A stretch of 64,000 nt of DNA from Clavelina lepadiformis (GCF_947623445.1 NC_135242.1:16182001-16246000); one strand, 5' to 3'; counted from the first letter of the stretch, positions 35,501-56,513 are shown. The notes: generated by a model from the sequence alone, not told the origin. Translations and numbers: made by a program.

Positions 35501-36509
35501 GTTTATCCCATTTAGTTAAGATGGCTGTTTATGATCTACACATACTCGCCATCTACCAGTATAATCCAAAGCAGAGTTGCGAACCATGGTTTGAGAAGCT
35601 CTGCTGATATAGAGCATAATAAGATAGGAATCTGATTGGAAGTTTATAGCTTATACGGTGTTCCTTCAAGAAATAGTTGACACAAAATGATTAAATGCTG
35701 ACTAGCAGTCAGAAGCATTCATATGGCTGCTATAAAAATGATCAATGTTATCACACGCTTTTGTTTACTGATATTTCATTGGTGTTGATATTATGAACGG
35801 AACCGCAGTATAAAATAATTTCTAGTTTTACAAGCAAATGTCGCAAAGAGGGATTTATTGATTACTTACTCGTGCTGCTGTAATATTTCCTTTCCGCTTT
35901 TTAATTTTCTTTTTGAGCTTGGTTTTCTAACGATTAACTCGGACTTCTTTATAGGTTGTATGCTGAAACAAGATTAGGTCAAAAAGCGTATTTGATGCAA
36001 TATAAATCAACTGATCTCATTAAAAAATAGAATTACGAAATATAGCAAACAAAATAGGACTAAAAATGAGTCTAACTGATGACTGCCAAACGTACGAAAG
36101 ATGCTAAATAAACGTAAAGATAAAAATCATGTGATTGGCCTGCAAACAATTGGCAAGTAAACTTATTAACTGCAGCAAGTCATGCAATACAAAACCCGGG
36201 TAGCAATAGAGTAAATTTATTGCAAAGCAAGAAACGGAGGTATAACACTATTCTCGATAAAACACTGTAAGTACGAGCATAATGAAAAATTTCTTACACT
36301 TGTATAACTCACATTTTCGTTGTAACATTTGCGGCAAGGTCAGCTGTACCGACAGACATCTGGCTGTTGGACGGGCAAATTGTCTCTTTTGTTTGGTTTT
36401 CGGCCAAGCCACTACCATCCGGTGTTGGTGACCCCGCTGCGCTGCCCGGACTCCCTGGTGGTAAATGCCGGGGCTCCTTTGTCCACGTCCTGGTCATGTG
36501 ATCGCCCAT
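29505..36509 (-). CDS. RZ-type RGS protein (RGS19/17/20-like) with a long C-terminal tail
   Basis: The exons on the minus strand are 36509-36313, 35962-35870, 31108-31047, 30884-30718, 30637-30466 and 29983-29505. They total 1170 nt with every phase matching, giving 389 aa. The RGS domain spans about residues 97-230: TTEDFQQWQESFDSLL, SPAGRYVF, FWLACEDL, SPHEVNIDYKMRE, QIYTLMHRDSYPRFLSS. The last two blocks match RGS19/RGS17 closely. By family it is a GTPase activator for Galpha i/o/z at membranes. Classical RZ proteins carry a cysteine string before the RGS domain. Here the N-terminus is Pro/Gly/Ser/Thr-rich without it, and a small cluster (MSCCYCRR) lies after the domain. The tail of about 160 residues is Ser/Thr/Lys-rich and unrecognised. 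An upstream coding exon (37971-37870) may extend the protein. Confidence 0.88.
31109..35869. other. Large RGS intron 2
   Basis: This 4.8-kb intron is by far the longest in the window. Apart from the inverted-repeat element at 33558-34447 I see no exon or transposon end that can be supported. ORFs at 34796-35047 and 35136-35468 lack family features. Confidence 0.5.
33558..34447. mobile_element. TA-flanked inverted-repeat element in RGS intron 2 (about 890 bp)
   Basis: The left end contains GGGGAGACCGGG and the right end, complemented, GGGGGGACCGGGG, next to TA dinucleotides. The motif GTAACA preceded by AT-rich text recurs near both ends and inside. It is most likely a non-autonomous pogo/Tc1-type element; no transposase frame is visible. 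Exact edges are uncertain by a few bases. Confidence 0.6.
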
Positions 36510-36854
36510 ATAAATCTAGAATAAATTCAAATAATTTATGGATTATTTAAGATTAACGGACATTCTGCTATTATTTCGGAATCTGACCATAACTAGAACC
36601 AGAAAAATACATGTAAACGCCTTTTTCTGGCAGCTTTAAAGTCAAGTTTTGAGTATTTGGAATAGTACAATAGAAAAAAGCCAATATTTTGTTGTATATA
36701 CTGTAACTGATTGAACACAATAGGCCATATTTTCATTTGTATATCTATTTAACATTATTATACTAAACAACTGTGTAACTACATATGTCTTAGATATTTG
36801 ACGTTGTCTGAACCGTGTTAACCAAATTTTAAAGTAAAATAAAAAATAGGATAT

Positions 36855-37016
36855 AGTTTGGCACTCTGAAGGTTAACTTTATATTTTTCGACTCGAGCTT
36901 TCGCAAGCATAAGCTTGCTTCTTCAGGTGTACTGTGCTTCACACCTGAAGAAGCAAGCTTATGCTTGCGAAAGCTCGTGTCGAAAAATATGAAGTTAACC
37001 TTCAGAGTGCCAAACT
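36855..37016. repeat. 162-bp near-perfect palindrome (76-bp arms, 10-nt loop)
   Basis: The left arm 36855-36930 and right arm 36941-37016 are inverted copies with two mismatches, around the loop ACTGTGCTTC. Each arm contains a smaller palindrome, GCAAGC-TTAT-GCTTGC. On the right arm this is bracketed by CTGAAGA and GAAA, as in the core of a hammerhead ribozyme. No target duplication was identified. It lies between the RGS start and the possible upstream RGS exon. Confidence 0.9.
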
Positions 37017-37869
37017 GTTTCTTATCTTACGTATGTAACAGTAGATGAAAAATCGACTATAACTTAGTTGTTGAGCTATCGGTAACAACGAAGCGTTAAA
37101 AATGTAATTTTTGTTGGTGTTAAGTTACTTTGGTAAGTAACAGCCCCTTACGTTTGTTATTTGTTTCAAACATTATGAAAAAATAATCTATTCTATATAA
37201 AGAGTGGTGCTATACAGCTGTGCATTGATCAATAACATTGCCTGTCTTAGGTATATGCATAATTTAACGCTGCTGCAAAGCATGTATAAATTATTTATAA
37301 ACCGACGGGGTGAAATCGAAAACCTTATATTCAGTATGAAGTGCTAACATGTTCCCTCAATTCTATCGCCACAATTTTACGTACAGCATGGAAATTTTCA
37401 AGTAAGGAATTTATGAATAAACGAAAGAATGTTGCCACCTGCATAGATGACTAATTTATTGGATAAAGACCAATTACTAAATTAATATGTGTTTTTTGTT
37501 TTATAGTATTACATCGAATGAAGTCAATCGTGTCGAGTATTCCTGAAGATTTTCAGCCCATGACATTTCAACAAGTAAAATTGTACCACTGCAAAGCATG
37601 CGCTAGTCTGATTTCAAACTTAAACTTATTACTGAAATAACTGCGGCAGATGCAAGACGATCGACCGTTTGGCTAGTGCTGTGACCTAGACCTTACAAAC
37701 CCATCTCCAATTGCTAACCAAGACTATCAGAAAAGAAAAAGGCTTGGATTTTGCAGTTTCATTTCCCCTAGCACGCAAATACTATGGCTACTGTAATGCA
37801 CTGAAAAACGTAATGCTTTCTTCTAACATAATGTTCACCGCAAAGAAAAAAAAAGAAACCAATATATAC

Positions 37870-37971
37870 CTGGTTACAAGCTGAGCCGACCTGTACATTG
37901 GTTGCCATACTGTCAAAACAAAACATTTTCTTTAGTGAATCCCAATTGCACTTAGAATTATTCTCGTTCAT
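37870..37971 (-). CDS. Possible upstream coding exon of the RGS gene
   Basis: An ATG at 37971 opens 34 codons (MNENNSKCNWDSLKKM..., ending SACNQ) that end in phase 0 at a GTATAT donor. A TTCTAG acceptor at 36516 would join it in frame to six bases (ATT TAT) and then the RGS ATG at 36509. If used, it adds 36 residues. The donor is weak and the peptide is unrecognised, so it may be an alternative first exon, 5' UTR or chance. Confidence 0.35.
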
Positions 37972-38007
37972 TGTTCGAATGCAGGATATAATCTTCTTAT
38001 AGGTCAA

Positions 38008-47718
<9,711 letters not shown>

Positions 47719-48246
47719 AGGTCACCACGATTTATCAGAGGAGCCCGCAATATTTTCAACATACATATTTAGGCATCTGTAGTGTGCCCAGCTGTATTTG
47801 ATCGATGACTTATTTGATACTACATAAATTGCTTGTTACAGTATTTAATCTTGTTCATTTATTGGACTGCATTTTTAACATTCGCTTATTAGTCGAAATG
47901 CTAATTACTAATATATCATGTACAAAAGTATTTGCATCTTTATATCGAGCAACTGCCTCTACTGATCAAACAAAAGTCAGAATACAAAATCAAATGAAAA
48001 TATAGCCAAGTTTTAGTAAATTATTACTCGAATTTTTTAATAGTTTTATTAAATTTACAGCCAACTGTTTTATTATAGTAGTGTGTCTACTTGTTTGACA
48101 CAGATATAGTGCAGCTTATTTAGCTAGCTGCTAGCTTCCTAAGTTCCTATTCTGATACCGTCTACCATAACAACAAGAGAAAGCTATAAGGTGGCACTGC
48201 CCATTTCCATCAGAGCAATTTTACCAACTAACTATTCCAACCGAGC
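47719..48246. other. GFUS 3' flank
   Basis: This holds the GFUS 3' UTR and spacer. I see no exon. No AATAAA lies close to the stop codon, so the polyadenylation site is undetermined. Confidence 0.45.
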
Positions 48247-48477
48247 AGCGGAGACTGGGGATACAGTGAATTACATAAATTCATTTTCGTGTTTCTTCGA
48301 ATGCGCCTTTCCGTAGAAATTTCAATGATTGCATCCGGCTTAAATTCTATTTTTATTAAAAGAGATTTTCAGCGAGATTTGCTAATTAAAACAATTTACA
48401 GTATACTTTAAGTGTAGGCTATATGGCACGAGCCATGAGTGCACAGTGAATCAAGACTAGAATCAGCGTGTCTGATG

Positions 48478-48526
48478 TATAGATATCCTATAAAACATAG
48501 ATATCCTGTTTTATAGGATATCTATG
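48478..48526. mobile_element. 49-bp micro-palindrome insertion with perfect 8-bp target duplication
   Basis: The insert begins TATAGATATCCTATAAAAC and ends with the inverse, GTTTTATAGGATATCTATG. It is flanked by GTCTGATG on both sides (48470-48477, 48527-48534). The ends equal those of the 605-bp element at 1848-2452, so it appears to be that family reduced to its two termini. It contains a second internal CATAGATATCC copy. Confidence 0.85.
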
Positions 48527-48996
48527 GTCTGATGTGGGTATTTTCTGAAAATGAGACATACTTGAGACATAAATGAGACTATAATCTTGCGAAAAAGAGT
48601 GAACTGTTCATTAGTTTCGGAGCATTTTAGCTAAAACCTTAGCGAATAAAAAACAAATGGTTTCATGTACAAGAAACATAGCACATCGCATTGTATTATT
48701 TACAGGAAAAAATAGAATTAACGAAATGAAATAAACAGAAGATAATCAGAGAAATTTAGAAGATAAACAAAAGAAAAATTTTGAAAATAAATTCATTTCA
48801 AATCTGTTTGTTGTACCTGTTTAACATTTGAATTGTTTGTATGACGACAAAAAGCCGCCATTAGGCTAATTGTGTCAGCGAGGCTTGATTCACTGTGTAC
48901 CAATTGCAGCCTGCATGGGAACGAGAAGAACTGCAAGAAGTCTATCTGAAACAAATTTTGTTTCAGGTTTAATCCATACTTAACTACACTTATAAC

Positions 48997-49373
48997 CTAT
49001 GGCGGATTAAGGGAGTGGCTATGTGGGCTGTGGCCGAGGTCCTTGAATTTTAGGAGCTCCGTTAGTTGAAAAACACGTACTGATACCAACAGGAATGAAA
49101 TAATTCTGATATATTGAGATTTTCTCAGTCTGTTCATTACAAGGTTCATTACAAGGTAAAGTAAGGTGTTTTCGTGACAATTTTACACGAAAAACATTTC
49201 GAAACTTCTAGTAACATTATTTACATGACGAGAGATTATTGGATATAAATTAAGTACGTATAACGCAATATCAAATCCTTTAGTACTGTATACTGATAAA
49301 CTGACCGATTTTACCGAAAGGGCCCATAAGTCTGCCTATTTTATCCATAGACACCACCCAGTCTCTACCCCTG
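48997..49373. mobile_element. hAT MITE (377 bp)
   Basis: Perfect 8-bp target duplications CTTATAAC lie at 48989-48996 and 49374-49381. The short imperfect inverted ends are CTATGGCGG and, complemented, CAGGGGTAG. There is no coding capacity. Confidence 0.8.
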
Positions 49374-50057
49374 CTTATAACTGATATTAAAATGAAAAGG
49401 AAACATACAGATAATTACGTTACAGTGACTATCACAAATTGTTATTAAATATTTTTCGTTTTAGATGGAGTTACTCATTGTGTACCGTTATTCACTGTAC
49501 GCTGGTCTCTCCTACCAAAGGCTCCGGCACGGCGGATACAGTGGCGACAGGCCCTATTAGGCATATAGTACCATAACTGTTATCAAATAACTAAATGAAT
49601 TAAACGCAATAAACACTTTATAATGTGACTGTAGAAGTACCTTTCCAGAGGCGTTGCAAGAAGATGAGAGGTTCAAGTGGTGACGTCTATCAGACGGGGC
49701 GTCAATTGAAACTACTGTTTATGGGAGCGCCAAATGAAACTCTCATCACAGTTAATTACAGGTGAGTTATTTTAAATAGAACTAGGCTATAGTAACATGA
49801 ATAATAATAATTAATATTAAGTGTAGCCTACTTGTTGAATACAAACATATAGTCTATACAGTAGTCTACATAATAAAACAGAGTCGTAACCAAGTCATCA
49901 AACTCGAGAGGCAAATCAAGTCATTTAATTGCCATTTTACCTACTCAAAGTTTCTGCATAATAACGACATGAATAGACCATGATATACCTACTAACTACA
50001 AATAGGCTACTTACAGGGTTGTAACCAAGTCAATGAATAACCAAATAAATATGAATG

Positions 50058-50167
50058 CTTTACCGTATTCGTATTTACTTACTTTGGTAAACGACGGCTG
50101 GTGAAGTACACGCGTATTTTACCGGTCGCCGTTTACCGAAGTATGAAAATACGAATACAGTAAAGTA
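50058..50167. repeat. Imperfect inverted repeat (hairpin)
   Basis: The left arm, about 50059-50100, has CCGTATTCGTATTTACT and GGTAAACGACGG. The right arm, about 50113-50167, carries the complements (CCGTTTACC, AAAATACGAATACAGTAAA). Arm identity is around 85 percent by eye. It is possibly a small MITE; no target duplication is evident. Confidence 0.6.
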
Positions 50168-50454
50168 CAATTACGCTATAGACAGTGAACTGAATTGTAC
50201 GCTAATTTTCAACTTGAAACGACGTACAGTACTAATTTTTCAAAAGTGTGAATTAACCTAAAAGTAATCCCTGACCCAAATTCTCACTTCTCATGATTAA
50301 ATTACTAAGCCAAGTCGCGAATTGAAATAAACGCTTTTTTTCAACTTAAAATCCCATTTTTTTTCCAAAGTCTAAAATAAATTAAAACTAATCCCCTCCA
50401 ATCCAAATTCTCATCCCTCATCAATAAATTAGACCAAAAATAAATCTGAACAAA

Positions 50455-50545
50455 AAAAAGAAGTCAAACATTATCAAGATTGGAACCCGAGTCCTCCAGC
50501 ATACGAATCCTATCGTTATTCACTACGTCATTACATTGCTTTCTT
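50455..50545 (-). repeat. tRNA-like (SINE-head) relic
   Basis: On the minus strand a D-arm-like TAGTGAATAACGATAGG is followed by CTCGGGTTCCAATC, a B-box-like string at tRNA spacing. It has no convincing acceptor stem, so I call a tRNA-derived relic rather than a tRNA gene. Confidence 0.35.
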
Positions 50546-50702
50546 CCCCTCGTTTAGAACAGTGCTCCGCAACCTTTTTTGACTTACGGCAACTTTACAA
50601 AAGTTTTAAAATTGGGCGACACGCTTCTACTAAAAAATGTAACTAAATATATGATAACACAAAAACACTTCATGATTTAATGAGATACTTGTGCTTGCTA
50701 TA

Positions 50703-53700
50703 ATGAGTGGTGTAAATTGGACACTCGTGTAAATTGGACCCCGGCTGATTTGAGACTAATAGCGGTACGTGACGTCACAAATATCACGTGACATGGAAGA
50801 GGTTAACAAGACAACGTGCAGCAGTTGTGTTTGATCTCGTTTCTGTTGTTGTCTAGTTACGAAAAGGCAAGTAAACTATTAGAGGTGTTTGATCTTATTT
50901 TGGTTCATGCGTTATTTCGATATAATCGGAGGCTAGAGGCAGGTAGGAAAATAATTTAAACGTTTCGAGACAACTAAAACATTCACAGATACTGTACCAT
51001 GACAGTATTAGACTGTCAGTTTGAGATGTTAGTGAAGAGCCTGAAAGAAATTTTAGCTTAGGTTTGTGTAAAATGGACCCCAATAAAACCTGTAATTTGG
51101 ACGCAGATAACATTACCTGTTTTCTTGGGGTATTAAACTGTCATTTTGTGATCCTTCTGATCTTGAACTTGGTACAAACATGACCACAAGAGCTGAGCGT
51201 AAGAGCAAAGGAGTGTATGGAAAGTGGGATGAAGAAGCGATGCGACATGCAATAGAAGCTGTAAGAGATGGCACAATGGGTACAAAAAAAGCAGCCAAAC
51301 AGTTTGATGTCCCCAAAACGACTCTTCTTAGAAGACTGAAAAATATGAACAAGATTGCTCTTGGCAGCTGCAAGATGTTAGGAAGATCTACTGACCTCCC
51401 GGAAGAGATTGAAAACCAATTGGCAAAGCATATTGAAGATATGGAAGCCAGGCTTTATGGCTTGACATTGATGGACCTTCAAAAGCTTGCATTCCAAATT
51501 GCAGAAGCAAATAACATTTCTACTAGATTCAACAAAGTAAAGAAAATTGCTGGCTATGAATGGGTGAAAGGATTTCTGAAAAGGCATCCAGCAATATCTC
51601 TTCGATCCCCGGAGGCAACATCACTAGCGAGAGCATCCGGATTTAACAAACCACAGATAGCTAAGTTTTTTGAACTCATACGTGAAATTTATGAAAAGAA
51701 CAACTTAACTGCTGCCAGAATTTATAATATGGACAAATCTGGAATAAACGTTGTTCAGAAATTGTCAAAAGTTTTAGCTAAGAAGGGGAAACATCAAGTT
51801 GGCTCGATAACTAGTCAAGAGCGAGGACAAAATGTGACGGTTATTTGCTGCATGAGTGCAGGAGGAAATTTTGTCCCACCAGGCTTCATCTTTCCACGAG
51901 TGCGTATGAAGGATGAGTTGAAGGATGGAGCTCCACCAGGAAGCATGTTCACTTGTCAAGTGAGTCATGTTTAAGTGTCTAGCAATCCTACCAGGCAAAA
52001 CCCATCTTTTCTACGTTGATGCTATGTGTGCCGACATTGAATCTATGTAGGACTATAAAAATGGTGGTTGTTACCACTGGGATGCTAAAGATGTCAAATT
52101 TTATAGCCTACACTATTTAGGTTTGCTAGTGTTTTGAAATGTTTCAACCAATTAGGCTATAAATTAATTAAACTATGCTCATACTGACAATTTTTTTATT
52201 CGTAAAAATTGGTTTTATTATCACTGTATGACGCATAAATTTGGCTTTGCTTTACAAAATGTTAGTCTCTCTATGCTCAATAGTTCGTAATAAATTTTGA
52301 ACCTTCTTTCAGAAAAAGGGATGGATGAACAACGACATATTCTTGGAATGGATAAAACACTTCATCCAGCATGCAAAGCCTAGCCAAGAAGAGAGGGTCC
52401 TGCTGATCTTAGATGGACATAAAAGCCATGCGCACAATATTGAAGCTTTAGAGTTGGCATCAAAAAGTGGTGTTATTATGCTGTCATTACCACCACACAC
52501 CAGTCATCGGATGCAGCCATTAGATTTAACTTTTTTTAAACCACTGAAGACCTATTATTATCAACAAATTGAGCAGTGGCTGCGTGCAAATCCTGGACGA
52601 GCAATCTCTGCGTTTCAAATTTGTCGTTTGTTTGGTCTTGCATACGGAAAAGCTGCAAATGTTAGCTGCGCGGTGAATGGATTTCGAAAGGCCGGAATTT
52701 ATCCAGTTAATATGCTGGTCTTTAATGACAGTGATTTTGCTGCTGCTGATGTCACAGATCAACCCGATCCAGCTGAGAATTCAGATGATCCAATCGACAC
52801 CACAAGCTCAGCTCTAGTGGAAAATGCAAGCTCAGCTGCAGTTAACACCACCACTTCGACTCCAAGTGCCAACACAATCTTATCTCCTGTCACCACCACA
52901 ATTTTTACTCCAGTCACCACTGCCAGCTCTATTCCAATTGCCAGCACAAGCCCCAGTTTGGTTGGAACCACCTTACGACCTATCCTAGAAATTAGCAAAA
53001 AGGATTCTTTGTTTCCAGTAGAAGAGCCAGCTTCAGTTATAACTGACACTCCTGCTTGCATCAACAAAACAGCTGAAATCAGCAATCTAGTTTCTGACAT
53101 GCAAGCCAGCCCTGTAGGCCTACCCTCATCCAGTTTTTATTCTGAGAAAAAAAAGATTGTTGTAACTGTAACAGATATCAGCCCTCTACCAAAGCGAATC
53201 CGATCTATGAATCCTGGTACTAAACGGCGAAAATCTTCAAGCGCCACAATTTTGACAAGTTCTCCTCATAAAAACACTCTGAATACAAGAGACAGTGATG
53301 TGACTAAAAGGAAAAGAGGCGGTGCGCAAAAAACTAAACAGAAGAGAGGAAGGAAAACAGAGAACAAACAAAATTCCATCTGCCTGGTGTGTGGAGATTC
53401 CGCAGATGAAGACTGGATTCAATGCAAAAACTGCAAGGAATGGGCCCATGAAGATTGTGCTGATATTCGTGATTCCAAGTATTATTACTGCGACAATTGT
53501 TCGTAAATGTGTGTTTCTGTTTTTGCAACAAAAACTTTTGCATGGGTTGTTCTATTTTTGTGAGTTATCGATGGTTCCAGATTGCACAATCACACATTGT
53601 GTAAATTGGACCCCTTATTTGAAAAAATTGAAATTGATTATTTACCTGCAGTGTCATTGAATTAGAAACTTATAGAGTGATGTTAGGTGCTATCCGCATA

Positions 53701-53975
53701 AAATTGAATATTAAGTTGTATGTTTTGGCCAAAAATGTAAGGGGTCCATTTTACCCAACAGTTGTGTAAATTGGACCCTAACATGAAATTAAATTAACAT
53801 GAAAAAATTTAATTTGGTAGTGCACCTGCAGTTTAAATGATTTAAGCCCGATACTTCGTTATGTTGTACCTTTCATGTATGTAAATAAACAAGTGAAGTT
53901 TGGAAGAAATCAATCAAGGACTTTCGTTATTATCGCAGATTTTGCTTAAGGGGTCCAAATTACACGAGTTTCCCC
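50703..53975 (+). mobile_element. Apparently intact pogo-type transposon (about 3.3 kb)
   Basis: The element lies between TA dinucleotides in the hAT C-terminal coding remnant. Its ends share ACTCGTGTAAATTGGACCCC (left, 50723-50742) and, complemented from the right, ACTCGTGTAATTTGGACCCC. The 16-bp motif GTGTAAATTGGACCCC and close variants recur near both ends: 50710, 50727, 51066 and 51091 on the left; 53599, 53741, 53763 and 53950 on the right. It encodes one complete transposase with a single intron. The terminal few bases do not align perfectly, so exact edges are uncertain by about 10 bp. Confidence 0.85.
51180..53506 (+). CDS. Pogo/Tigger-type transposase with C-terminal PHD finger
   Basis: Two exons, 51180-51959 and 52313-53506, are joined in phase 0 by a GTGAGT donor and a TTTCAG acceptor, giving 657 aa with no defect. 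Residues about 10-55 are a pipsqueak/CENP-B-type helix-turn-helix (KWDEEAMRHAIEAV, GTKKAAKQFDVPKTTLLRRL). A second DNA-binding helix region follows, ending KGFLKRHP. The DDE_1 catalytic domain has Asp in IYNMDKSG (about 183), LILDGHKSH (about 295) and MQPLDLTFFK (about 330), so a D-D-D triad is present. A Ser/Thr/Pro-rich linker precedes a basic stretch and a PHD finger at the extreme C-terminus (ICLVCGD, DWIQCKNCKEWAHEDCA, YYCDNC), a likely chromatin reader. By family it cuts and pastes the surrounding element; activity is untested. Confidence 0.93.
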
Positions 53976-53977
53976 TA

Positions 53978-55958
53978 CAATCGCTGTACGTTTGGCTCAA
54001 TAGTTGAAAGAGCAACTCTAAGTTCTCCATCAACTTCTTTCAAACAAGATCATTTATCGTGTTTGATTAATAACAAGCATGAAAAACTTTGTTCGCACAA
54101 ATAAGTTGTGCAGAATGGGAGCAGAACTTCAATAGCTGCCTTCGAAATTTGCTTATATTCTTCTTCAATAGAAATCCAAAACACATCAAGCGGAACTTCA
54201 CTGAATTTTATTCTCAAACTTCTGTCTTTCTTTAGTTAACAAAATTTTTCTCGAATTTGCAGGGACAATTCTTGCTCTTTACGTTTCAGCATCAGCCGCG
54301 AAAGGATTACGGATCTACCTATTGCTCCTTTTTAAGTGTTAAAAAGTAATGTTCATATTTCTGCATCAACAAAGTTAAGTGTTCTTGAGCCAAACCCAAG
54401 ACAAAGTTTTTGTCAATATTACTTTGACATTGGTTGCTTCTTGGAAACATTTCCAGCGATCCTCGTCATAACTCATTTTGCACAAGTACTATTTTCTGTT
54501 TAAGTCCTTTTAACTTATCAGAACACGTCAAAATGTTTTCATTTTCACCTTGCATTTTTACTTTGAGTTCAATCATGTATTCAAATATGTCAGCTATGTA
54601 TGCAAGTTCAGCAATCCAATGTTCATCTACTAGATCAGGGATGTCCAACCTGCGGCCCGCCTGAGATTTTTTTGCGGCCCGCTAGTCATTTTCACTCCAA
54701 AAGTATGTACTTCATGTACCCATTTTTCTTGAAATTTAATAGCTTTTGCGGTCCATTCAATTATTTCAAGTGACAATGCGGCCCACTATAATAAAAGGTT
54801 GGACATCCCTGTACTAGATGTTTATGCAATTTGTGCTTGTTCTGATTTAATAGGAATTGACTTATTTCGTAGCGAAGTTCAAAGAGCCTTGCAAGACCTT
54901 TTCCTCGAGAAAGCTAACGTACATACGTGTAGTATAGCAGTGGTTGAAGTTCTGATCCGATTTCTTCACAGAGCAGTGAAAAGATTCCTGAATTTAAGAC
55001 TCTTGCTTTAACAAAGTTAACAATGTAGATGCAATCGTTCATCGTTTCCGACATTTCCTTTGGTAAGAGTTTGATCATTTAGGCTTCCCTATGCAGGCAG
55101 CAATGGCTAAATTTTATAGTTAGATTTTGACGTTTTACCCATGCAGCAATACCTTTATCTTCGCCGACCATTGCTGAAGCGCCGTCTGAGCAGACGTTTA
55201 ATACAGTTACTCCATTGGACATCACGTGTTGTAAAAAAAGGTTGGTGATCCGAAAAATTTCGGATTCGCTTTGGGAGTTCTTTGCAAAACAAATACTCTT
55301 CTGCTATGGAATCATCATCGAAAAAACGTACCGCACTTAACAGCTGCGCTTTTTGTTAATGTTTCATCAATTTGAAAAGAAAATTTCCCAGATGTTTTAA
55401 GTTTTTGAATTGAAGCTCCTAATATATCACTGGACATCTCGTTAAATTTGTCTTTTAATAGTATCGGCAGACAATGACACTTTGTAAATTTCCCCAACTT
55501 CCTTTGGTCGAAGCATTAATCAATCGATTTCTAGGCATGTTGGCTTTAAAAGCGTTTTGCCAATCGTATGCGGTTTTTTTATGTCTTTCAATCAATTTTG
55601 CGACGAGATAACTAGTTTCTAATGCTTAGTCTAAGACTGTGAAAGACGATTTCAAAACGTGCTTTTGCTTCTTATTTTGTCTTAAAAATCCTTGAAAGAA
55701 TTATTTTTGCTTGTTGGCATGACTGGCATATTGTGTTCTTAAGTGGCGAATAACTTTATTCGGAACCATTGCTTGTTTTGCAAGTTGCTCTCGGCAAACA
55801 ATACAAAACTGGGTTTTGAGCTTCTTTGTTACGACACCAAGTAAATCCATACCGAATACAATCTCTGTTCTACTGCCTGTTAACATTCTGCTGACCAGCA
55901 ACGTACTGATTACAACTAAAAACGCCTTCGCGCTAACCAAATATACACTATCGCACAC
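53978..55958 (-). pseudogene. hAT transposase remnant (ZBED5/SCAND3-like)
   Basis: Minus-strand frames show the family order. Near 55840-55710 is a BED-finger-like stretch (FCIVCREQL...KVIRHLRTQYASH). Near 55440-55340 is FSFQIDETLTKSAA, the catalytic Asp region. Near 54640-54470 is DEHWIAELAYIADIFEYM, and near 54050-53980 the C-terminal GELRVALSTIEPNVQRL. The frame is broken between these pieces and by a MITE at 54636-54811. The pogo insertion separates the last few codons (near 50700). It is not functional. Confidence 0.8.
54636..54811. mobile_element. hAT MITE (176 bp) inside the hAT remnant
   Basis: The inverted ends are CAGGGATGTCCAACC on both sides. Perfect 8-bp target duplications TACTAGAT lie at 54628-54635 and 54812-54819. 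The body contains GCGGCCCGC strings typical of this kind of MITE. Confidence 0.95.
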
Positions 55959-55982
55959 ACACTAACAATTTTCTTTTATGAC

Positions 55983-56513
55983 TAGGGCGATTATTTTTTG
56001 ACCTAAAAATTGAAAATTTTGACATTAAAAAACTTTTTTTTGACGTATGAAGAACTCAAGTAGTTAAATTACGCATTATTGTACCAAAATTAAAATTATT
56101 GTAGTAAAGAAGGGCAAAAATCTGAACACAGACCTAGCCTATTCTGAAAAGGGAAATGAGCTAATTACAAAGCATTGCCAAAAAAACTGCAACTAAGTCC
56201 CAACAAAAACTGTTCAATACGTTTGTCTACTAAACTAAAGATATATGAAGTATCTAAAGCAAAACCGAAGCAAGAGCTGATTCACAATAAGTAGACAATG
56301 GGCCATTTACAACAGTATAAAGTAGGCTACAAGGTGTACTATGTAAAATAACAAGTTCACCTACAATGCAACCTCTATGACACCACGAGTCCACGACAAT
56401 GCAGTTTGTAAACAATTTTGACTCGGTAAAAAATTTTGACTTTGTAAAAAATTTTGACAATTTTTGACCTAACGCTGTAAATTTGACAAATTTTTGACTT
56501 TTGACTCGCCCTA
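55983..56513. mobile_element. hAT-like MITE with TAGGGCGA ends (531 bp)
   Basis: The ends are TAGGGCGA on both sides (inverted). Perfect 8-bp target duplications TTTATGAC lie at 55975-55982 and 56514-56521. The subterminal text repeats TTTTTGAC/AATTTTGAC many times at both ends. No coding frame was seen. Confidence 0.88.

Larger units (their letters stand above)
48247..49512. mobile_element. Inverted-repeat element with ACAGTGAAT subterminal motifs, hosting two insertions
   Basis: The left end has GGAGACTGGGGATACAGTGA; the right end, complemented, has GGAGAGACCAGCGTACAGTG. CACAGTGAATC or its complement recurs at 48442, 48888 and 49489, resembling subterminal transposase sites. It hosts the micro-palindrome 48478-48526 and a hAT MITE 48997-49373. 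The class is probably pogo-like, but no clear target duplication was found. Confidence 0.5.
49513..50559. other. Repeat-rich spacer before the hAT nest
   Basis: No gene was recognised. It contains a hairpin-forming inverted repeat (50058-50167), two drifted copies of a CCAAATTCTCA-containing segment (about 50265-50300 and 50390-50430), and a tRNA-like stretch on the minus strand. Confidence 0.5.

Noticed and set aside
37972-38007. Longer first exon for the RGS gene starting at 38007
   Set aside because: That start codon is TTG with an in-frame stop just upstream; only the ATG at 37971 is a usable initiator.
52759-53100. 113-aa minus-strand ORF inside the pogo element
   Set aside because: It is the antisense of the Ser/Thr/Pro-rich linker of the transposase.
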